The notes under the pieces: model-generated | Databases searched by the model: none | The model's input: the letters and a program-made list of their open reading frames with translations, nothing else | Told to the model about the DNA's origin: nothing | Translations under genes and position numbers: made by a program | Source of the DNA: Calcarisporiella thermophila CBS 279.70 | Lineage: Eukaryota > Calcarisporiellomycota | Reading direction: 5' to 3' | Length of the DNA stretch: 64,000 bases | Assembly (NCBI RefSeq): GCF_041956535.1 | Contig: NW_027192203.1 | Location: forward strand, 310,001-374,000 | In this document: positions 56,768 through 64,000 of the stretch, in pieces | How positions within the stretch are numbered: position 1 is the stretch's first letter | How the letters are laid out: each line of letters starts with the position of its first letter

Positions 56768-59700
56768 TTATAGGGAGAAGCCTAGAACGTCCGTTTGTGC
56801 AAGCTGGAGAAGAACGGGATCATCGAAGTCTAAACAAGAGGCTAAAGTTAGAGTGGATTCAAAGATGCCTTTGGGAAACAGAGCCACTTACATTTATTAA
56901 TGCTAATGTCTTCGCTCAGTCCCTTTCTCAACCGGGTCTTGACCATGAACTCTCTTGCCAGATGCTGTACCGGGCTTGGTTCAAGTGGCCGTAGCATGAT
57001 GCTCTTATCGAGAGGATCGCCGGGGACTACTTGCCAGTGGTCAAATATTTGTTGTGCGAATGCTTGCCCCTGCGTATGTGTCCGAAGGTCAGTCTCGAAC
57101 CCACAAGAGTCCACCACAGGAATCAACGCCTCGACGGTATACAGTGGTGACCCTGCCTTTGGGTAGTCTTTTGTGACATGCCCACGGCGGCGCGCGAGAA
57201 CGGTGTACACAGCGGAAACACAATCAGCCGGTGCCTGGACCTCGACGAAATAGACGGGCTCCATGAGACGAGGAGTGGCCATCAAGAAAGAAGAATAGCA
57301 CACCCGTCTTGCAGTAGGAATGATCTGGCCACCTCCGCGGAATATTGGCTCGGGGGCAAGGACGGCGTCGAGGATTTTGATTTTGGTGCCCCGAATGGGC
57401 TCGTCGCATAATGGGCCTTCTCGCATGGCCCATTGAAAACCTTGCCGGACCGAATCTTTCACGGAGTAAAGCAGGGTCTTGTCAACCTCGGAGGGGAGTG
57501 TATCGTCAATCAATACGTTTGGCCCATTGTCGTCTGGACCAAACGCCCAGATGTTGCGCGATGCCAGCACGTCCCACTGGTACTTCTCCTCGAAGAACTT
57601 TCCAAGTTGTTTCTTGGGCAAGTGAATGTTCACACGATTTTCTTCGATATCCTCAGCAATGCCTTTCTCTAGAGGCTCAGCGATCATCGTCAGCTTGTTC
57701 CTGGCAAAAAATTGAAGCGTTAGCGGCGTGGGTCATTTTTTGTTAGAATGAACAACTATATACTTTTTGTTTGGCGTCTCTGCGTAGCACTTCAGAGCCG
57801 ATGTTTCCATCACGGTCTCGCAGAATCTTACCACGGGGTCGGCAACCTTCAGCTCAATTTCTGCATAGAGCCGGCGCAGATCATGCAACACGCAATCCAA
57901 GTACAATTCGCCAGGGGCAAAAATGACATGCTCTCCGCTCTCCTCCACCTTTGTCACCACGATCAGATAGCTCTTATTGATCCGACGCATTCCGTCCAGC
58001 ATTTTGGGCAGGTCAGTTGGGTTGACGGGCTCGACAGCCACCTTCATAACGGGCTGCGTTGTAAAACGCAGCGGTCGGAAAATATGGACATCCTCCTCCC
58101 ACCTCCGGGGAACGATGGTGGCCGTTTTTACAATTGAGGTGTCGACCCCGCCCAGCAATACCCAATTGCCCGCGGGGATAGAGTCCATCTCGATGCGATA
58201 CCGTGTTTCATGCACCCACACATGCGCAACTTCTTTTTCTGCCATGTCTTCTTCGTCATCTGTAGAGTAGCTCTCTCCTAGCACACGCACTGTCTGCCCA
58301 CGGTGCACTGTTCCACTAAGAATGCGTCCGAATGCATCAAATCCGCTTGCATCATTCTTATTATAAAGTTTGGTGATATGGATCACGAGGGGACCCTCGG
58401 GATCGCATTCACGCATCGAGGAGGCGAGAGCAGTGTCCATTGGGCCAGTGTATGTGTGCTCAATCTAAAAGAAGAACTCCGGAGTCAATTCCTGTAGCAT
58501 CCAAGGGCCCAGATAACCATTGACTGACCTTGTTGACTGCGTTCTCAATCGGGGATGGGACGTGCTCAACTATCATGTCTGTGAACCCTGACGGCCGTCC
58601 AAAGAATTGATCTAGCACTAGTTTGAGAAGCGGCTTGACATCTAAAGAATAGTACGAGGGTTTAAGGGTAATGCCAAGGGTTGCAAGTGTTTGCTTTAGG
58701 TCAGCTTCATTCTCGCCAAGAACCTAATAATAAGAGTCGCGACTCCGCATTAGAGAGCTATACAGAGTGATCTGCTCAAAATCAAAATCAAACCTGGCTA
58801 TAGATTTTATACAATGGCTCTAAAATAAAATGAACAAAAGTCCTCTTGTCATCGGTGGAGCTAGAGGGTCTACGGCGGAATGTTCTCTTGTCTGCGTCAA
58901 AGTAGATATCGCCCCAGAGCCGCTTAGCAAACTCATCGGCACTAACGCTTGCTGAGAAAACGAAAATAATAGGCGTGAGAAGGGTTAGACCGAGAAGACG
59001 CACCGTGAATTAGAAGGACTCACGATAAGCATCGGCATAGATCTTAGCAAACGATTTCAGAGTGAAACACCAGCCGGCATAGGCAGATGCGAAACACACA
59101 TTGCCCCTTTCCGGCGACAGCCGGATTCCTTCACCCCCAGGGCAATCCCTTGAAGGATATTGGAGAATGAGCTATTATTCTCAAAGATAGAATAAAGATG
59201 CAATCTAACCTGATGATACTATTAATCTCCTCGATTGTGTGCTTTAACTTGAAGTACGCGTCAACCGGTGGCAACTTTAGTTCCAGTATCAGTCGATCCA
59301 CCTTGTTCACCACAAGACATAGCGCAAGCTTTTCCTGAATGGCATGGCGAATCATAGCTTTTGTGTTGGCCATGACCTATTATAGCTTAAGTGTAAATTG
59401 GGCTTGCCAGGGATTGTTGAATTGATATACATACCCCTTCCACAGCATCGACTACTATCACTGCTCCATCCGAAAGTCGCAGAGCAGCCGTAGCCTCATC
59501 CGAAAAATTGACGTGGCCTTATACGAGTTAGTTTTATCATTCAGTTAAGAGTACATTCGATCCATGGAAAGAAAATGTGGCTCATACCAGGAGCGTCCAG
59601 CACGTTCACCACATAAGATTTTTCGGTTGTGCTCTGTAAAACCAAGGTCATCGGTGCACATTTGACGCTAACCCCGCGGTCACGCTCGAGGGTGTGGGTG

Positions 59701-60376
59701 TCCGTATACCGCTCAGGTTTCTCGGGGTTCCAGACAAAGTCCTGGTGCGTGTCTGCCACCAGCATATCCATTATTGAAGTTTTACCATGGTGAAGATGCC
59801 CGATAAGTGAAACGTTGCGAATAAGTTCGGGATAGTTCATGAGATCTCGTAGAAACCTTTGTAGAAAAGCAGTGTCAGAACATTATGTGGAACCCAATCC
59901 CCCCTTGAAAAAATGGCCACGTACTCTTTCTTGTATACTGTCGGTGGGAGATCCTTTTCAAATATTTGGATTTTCTTGGTTTTGATCGGCTTTACAATTG
60001 GTTCTGTAAGGGGTTGGGTATCCTCTTCCTGTACTAGCGTTTCTACTTCGGGACCATAGACCTCTTCAGCTGTTGGGTAGTACTTCTTGTCCTCATGGAG
60101 TACGATCTGATTTCCAGCAGAGTCTAGCCGGGGCAAAATAAAAGTAAGAAATTCGTGTAAGAGATTACCCGGACTGGGGTGCTGGATGTTTAGGAATCAT
60201 TACCATCGATCTCCATTAGATCCATGCCACCAGATCCTTCCCCCTCCTCCTCCTCCCCCCCCCCCTATTTGACGCGAAGGCTCTTCGCGTATTTGGATCT
60301 CTTCTTCTTCCTCATCAGACTCGGGCAGCTCGGGCCCGATGTAGTTTCCAAACTCATCGTATAGATCCTGATCCAT
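56768..60376 (-). CDS. SNU114: U5 snRNP GTPase SNU114 (EFTUD2)
   Basis: EF-2-like GTPase of the U5 snRNP that controls spliceosome activation and disassembly. The start reads [20 protein letters not shown], the conserved EFTUD2 opening. A Glu/Gly-rich run follows, encoded by a slippery C10 tract on the plus strand (about 60,253-60,265). Then [20 protein letters not shown] with [19 protein letters not shown]. The GTPase domain has [20 protein letters not shown] (G1), DAPG (G3) and [16 protein letters not shown] (G4). Later exons hold [20 protein letters not shown] and [20 protein letters not shown]. The C-terminal domains: [39 protein letters not shown] with [15 protein letters not shown]. The last exon, after an intron near 56,892, gives [19 protein letters not shown]. 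About ten introns. Confidence 0.95.
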
Positions 60377-60581
60377 ATTTATTGAAGGGAAAGAGCACGA
60401 TCTAGCGGGTCGTCACTCGAGGGAACGTTATTGAAATCAATTGAAATGAAAAACAGTCCAAGCCACTCAGATACGTCAACAAATATTCTAGTCTTCGATA
60501 CCCCCCTGTTGATGGTATTAATATATTTTCACTGCTCTTTCGGTACATTCATTACTTGTTTCTTTGTATAAATTTATAACG
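60377..60581. promoter_or_regulatory. Bidirectional promoter between SNU114 and ATP1
   Basis: 205 bp between the two start codons, AT-rich against GC-rich coding flanks. Both genes are housekeeping genes. Transcript starts cannot be read. Confidence 0.6.
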
Positions 60582-62090
60582 ATGATTAGGAATATTGTTC
60601 GCGTATCTCGACCTCTGGTCGCCAAGAACGTGGTAAGTCGATGCTCCTATCTCGTGGGGGAAACCCGTGCCTCTTGTGGATTGGAGGATGTTATTATTTG
60701 GTTTACGTGAAATGAGCTTCGAAGTAGCTTATTTTGATCTCTATTTTTTCTTTGGCTACTTTATTACCCTATGGATTGCATCTCTTCATACTGACCTTTT
60801 ACTTTGGGTAGATGCGCTCTAATGTTGGCGCCATTGGTCTTGCTGTAAGACATTTCGCATCTGCAAAAGCGTGTAAGCGATTTTTCGAATCTCCTAGAAT
60901 GAGTATTTGTCATCGAGATCTGACACGATGGTTTTTCACCCCACTTAGCCACATCGGAAGTGTCATCCATTCTCGAGGATCGCATTCTCGGCTCTGCCTC
61001 CGATGCCAATATCCAAGAAACTGGACGTGTGTTGACCATTGGTGACGGTATTGCGCGTGTCTATGGTTTGAAAAACTGCCAGGCCGAGGAGATGGTTGAA
61101 TTCTCGAGCGGTCTTAAGGTAGCCGCCACACCCATTGACACCTTTCTGCTCTGTAGCGTGTTCATTTGTGTGTGTATATATTTAGGGCATGGCGCTGAAC
61201 TTGGAGCCTGACAACGTCGGTATTGTCGTGTTCGGTAACGATCGTCTCATCAAGGAGGGTGATACTGTTAAGCGTACCGGTGCCATCGTGGATGTGCCTG
61301 TTGGTGAGGGCCTCCTTGGACGCGTTGTCGATGCCCTTGGCAACCCCATTGACGGCAAGGGCCCCATCAAGGCTACTGAGCGCCGACGTGTTCAGGTTAA
61401 GGCCCCCGGTATCTTGCCGCGGCGCTCTGTGCACGAGCCTATGCAGACGGGTTTGAAGTCGATTGACTCCATGGTCCCCATTGGGCGTGGTCAGCGTGAG
61501 CTGATTATTGGTGATCGTCAGACCGGAAAGACTGCGGTCGCCCTCGACACCATCCTTAACCAGCGCCGCTGGAACGATGGAAACGACGAGACTAAGAAGC
61601 TGTACTGTGTGTACGTTGCCGTCGGTCAGAAGCGCTCCACTGTAGCCCAGCTGGTGAACACGCTGGAGTCCAATGGTAGGGGCATTGCTCGCTGCTCGGG
61701 GCCATCGTTCCCCGAACCTATACTAATGCGTTGTTGTTTGGTTGGTCTTTCCCAGATGCCCTGAAGTATTCCGTCATTGTCGCGGCCACTGCCTCCGAGG
61801 CCGCCCCTCTTCAATACCTCGCGCCCTTCTCCGGCTGCGCCATGGGCGAGTGGTTCCGGGACAACAGCAAACACGCGTTGATTGTGTACGACGATTTGTC
61901 GAAGCAGGCCGTTGCCTACCGTCAGATGTCCCTACTTCTCCGTCGCCCTCCTGGTCGTGAGGCCTACCCCGGCGACGTCTTCTACCTCCACTCCCGCCTC
62001 TTGGAGCGTGCCGCCAAGATGAACAAGGACCACGGGGCCGGCTCGCTCACCGCCCTCCCGATCATCGAGACCCAGGGTGGCGATGTGTCA

Positions 62091-62128
<38 letters not shown>

Positions 62129-62692
62129 ACAGATTTTCCTGGAGGCTGAGCTGTTCTTCCGAGGTATCCGTCCGGCCATCAACGTCGGGTAAACTCAACT
62201 CACCACGATTTGATTTGGTGGAGCGGCGGGGCGGCTAACTCCATGTCTCCCTTTCCTTCTAGGCTCTCGGTGTCTCGCGTCGGGTCTGCCGCCCAGAACC
62301 GCAGCATGAAACAGGTTGCCGGCTCCCTCAAGCTCTTCCTTGCGCAGTACCGTGAGGTCGCTGCCTTCGCCCAATTTGGCTCCGATCTGGATGCGTCGAC
62401 CCGCTTCCTCCTCAACCGTGGCGCCCGCCTGACCGAGCTGCTGAAGCAGCCGCAGTACAAGCCCATGCCGGTGGAGCAGCAGGTGGCCATCATTTTCGCC
62501 GGTGTCAACGGGTACTTGGACCGCATTCCTGTCAACAAAGTTACCGAGTTCGAGGGCGCCTTCCTCCCCTACATGACCTCGAACCACGCCGACCTGCTGG
62601 ACACGATCCGCACCGAGGGCAAGCTCTCGGAGGCGACCGAGGCCAAGCTGAAGAAGATCACGGGCGATTTCGTCACCAGCTTCAACTCCTAA
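60582..62692 (+). CDS. ATP1: Mitochondrial F1Fo ATP synthase alpha subunit
   Basis: Nuclear-encoded non-catalytic alpha subunit of the F1 head. The presequence [17 protein letters not shown] continues after an intron as [20 protein letters not shown]. The mature part begins [14 protein letters not shown]. Landmarks are [20 protein letters not shown], then [19 protein letters not shown]. The Walker A motif is [20 protein letters not shown]. Next comes [18 protein letters not shown], then [20 protein letters not shown] with [20 protein letters not shown]. The signature [20 protein letters not shown] and [20 protein letters not shown] (containing the arginine finger) are intact. About five introns, including one with acceptor TTCTAG near 62,262. 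Strongly GC-biased codons fit a highly expressed gene. Confidence 0.97.
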
Positions 62693-63802
62693 ACCCTGTT
62701 TAGGCTTTTCTCTCGTGTCTTTGGGCGAGAGGGGAGGGCCGGCGCCTGATTGCACGAGAGAAGAAGGCTACGAAAAAAAAAAAAAGATTCAATAGATTGT
62801 TCTGTTTTTCTGTTACCTTATCAATGACATTCGCGTTTTTTGTGTACCGCTGTTTGTGTTGTATTTGACGGGGAGGGTTATTAAATTAAAAACATCTCGT
62901 TTTTCTGGAAGACTTTTAGGTTTCTCCTCATCGGCACGATGGGGCCCCAAACGAGACCGCCGGCCATGCTTGATTAGTCAGTTCGTTGGAGAGCTGCAGC
63001 CGGGCGTGGGTGGGGAAGTTTCTTTTGCCCCAAACTCAGAGAATTTAATAAACGATCGGGCCAGATCTGCCCTTCTCGGAGCCTGAATTTTAGGCTCGCC
63101 ACAGGAAGGCCAGAAACCGCGGCAATGGCAGGCGGGGATGGCTCAGGGGGCGAGAAACGGGTGGGAAAACCGGCACAGAATAAGGCAAGCATGGCTCGGG
63201 CAGCGCGGCAGCCAGCGCATGGCACGGGCAGCGCGCGAGACCCGACGAGCGGGCGCGAGACTGGGTCTGAGCTCGCACGCGCATGTGTCAGACTGGGGTT
63301 GGGGGAAAGGTTGGAGCGCACGCGGCTCTGCAATGCGAGACGTCGAGAATCGGGCCTCAGCGCGCGAGCCCCAATGCCCTCGGCTGGCAGCTGAGTCCCA
63401 CGTCCCATTGTTGCGATTCTACAATGCAGCGCGGTTTAGCCTGTTTCCCAGCGCTCAGCTGCAACCGGCCCATTTGTAATTAACTCTCCGGCAAGCTCTT
63501 GTGCTGCGCGGATAAACTCCGGTAAAAGAGTTGAGCCGACCGCGCGTTTGACCTAACACTAGCAGGCTCTGGTGAGTGGTCGGCCCGGGCTGCTTTAATA
63601 GAACGCAAACCTTGTTTTATTTGTTTTGCTGATCCTCTGCGAATCAGTCGGGTGAAAGCCGCTTGGACACCCCGCGAGACACTTTAGGGTTAGGCCTTAG
63701 TCCATGGTTGGGAGGGAGGCGCCGTCATATTTAAGCGTTTCTTCCCGCGTTCGCCTGGCCGCCGCTTTCCATCGCGATCGGCCTCATCCGCACCCATTAC
63801 CC
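62693..63802. other. GC-rich intergenic region (ATP1 3' end, promoter of right-edge gene)
   Basis: About 1.1 kb. It begins with an A run near 62,774-62,786 in the ATP1 3' region and becomes very GC-rich from about 63,100, with many GCGC/CGGG stretches. A TATTTAAG element lies at 63,728-63,735, about 70 bp before the next start codon. No gene seen. Confidence 0.5.
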
Positions 63803-64000
63803 ATGTCGCAAGATTTCTTCTCGGCATCCCCATCCTCCTCCGAGCTCGAGACCCCCCCGCTGGATGCCATCTACCCCTTCCAGGCGGGCGCCGCCCAGCT
63901 CGACTACTTCTCCGCCCCACGCCTGGTCGACCCCCGGCTCCTCATGCCGATGTGGGCGACCGATTGGGCAAGAATCGGCTACAGCCCCGCCTTGATGTGG
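63803..64000 (+). CDS. N-terminus of an unrecognised protein, cut by window edge
   Basis: An open frame begins at ATG 63,803 in good context after a TATA-like element and stays open to the edge. The 66 residues read MSQDFFSASPSSSELETPPL, then FQAGAAQLDYFSAPR, then LLMPMWATDWARIG. This Ser/Pro-rich, disordered opening would fit a transcription factor N-terminus, but no domain is reached. Very GC-rich third positions agree with coding sequence of this half of the window. Confidence 0.5.
   Translation, partial: MSQDFFSASPSSSELETPPLDAIYPFQAGAAQLDYFSAPRLVDPRLLMPMWATDWARIGYSPALMW

Noticed and set aside
63690-63920. 76-codon Arg-rich open frame on the minus strand at the right edge
   Set aside because: Antisense to the promoter and start of the right-edge gene; GC-driven composition.

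Overview
The window is nuclear DNA of a fungus, most likely from an early-diverging (non-Dikarya) lineage. Almost every gene carries several short GT-AG introns, mostly about 45-90 nt. The genes are fungal or opisthokont housekeeping genes: a P3A plasma-membrane H+-ATPase, a fungal-type Arb1, a YABBY-like HMG microprotein, an outer-membrane-type cysteine synthase and a GT34 glycosyltransferase. Some families present here are missing from the classic yeasts: an Integrator INTS10-like protein, a KCTD-type BTB/pentapeptide protein, a UBE2E-type E2 and PXMP4. I cannot name the species. I saw no transposon, CRISPR array, rRNA or convincing tRNA.

Positions 1-28,000 are AT-rich and compact. In order they hold MCM2 (cut by the window edge), SRP14, a coiled-coil protein of unknown function, a KCTD-like protein, mitochondrial uS17, cytosolic uL23, Arb1, an NTF2-like protein, the exosome subunit RRP41, CDC23/APC8, the kinetochore protein NNF1, a methyltransferase, PXMP4, the ER lectin OS-9/Yos9, a DUF4396 protein, an NPC2-like ML-domain protein, a secreted and probably GPI-anchored low-complexity protein, a UBE2E-type E2, OGG1, NAA40 and a mitochondrial beta-carbonic anhydrase. 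Many neighbours are divergent pairs sharing promoters of 100-360 bp.

From about 28.5 kb the composition shifts to GC-rich. This half has longer intergenic regions and longer exons. It holds the plasma-membrane H+-ATPase, a Cof-type HAD phosphatase, a two-domain glycosyltransferase (GT31-like plus GT34), glucose-6-phosphate isomerase, the INTS10-like protein, ALIX/Bro1/PalA, an F-box/WD40 protein, the YABBY-like microprotein, a membrane-anchored cysteine synthase, the U5 snRNP GTPase SNU114, mitochondrial ATP synthase alpha and the start of an unrecognised gene at the right edge.

There is no single pathway cluster. Functions fall into chromosome biology (MCM2, APC8, NNF1, OGG1, NAA40, Arb1), RNA and protein biogenesis (SRP14, ribosomal proteins, RRP41, SNU114, INTS10), ER/endosome quality control and ESCRT (OS-9, ALIX), and energy or primary metabolism (PMA, GPI, ATP1, CA, cysteine synthase). 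The most unusual observations are the GT31-GT34 fusion with a lost acidic triad in its first domain, the Integrator subunit in a fungus, the PSAP and duplicated SH3-ligand motifs in the ALIX tail, and a secreted protein whose membrane anchor exists only if its last intron is spliced. Exon joins were made by eye from splice sites and reading frame, so internal boundaries are less certain than gene identities.
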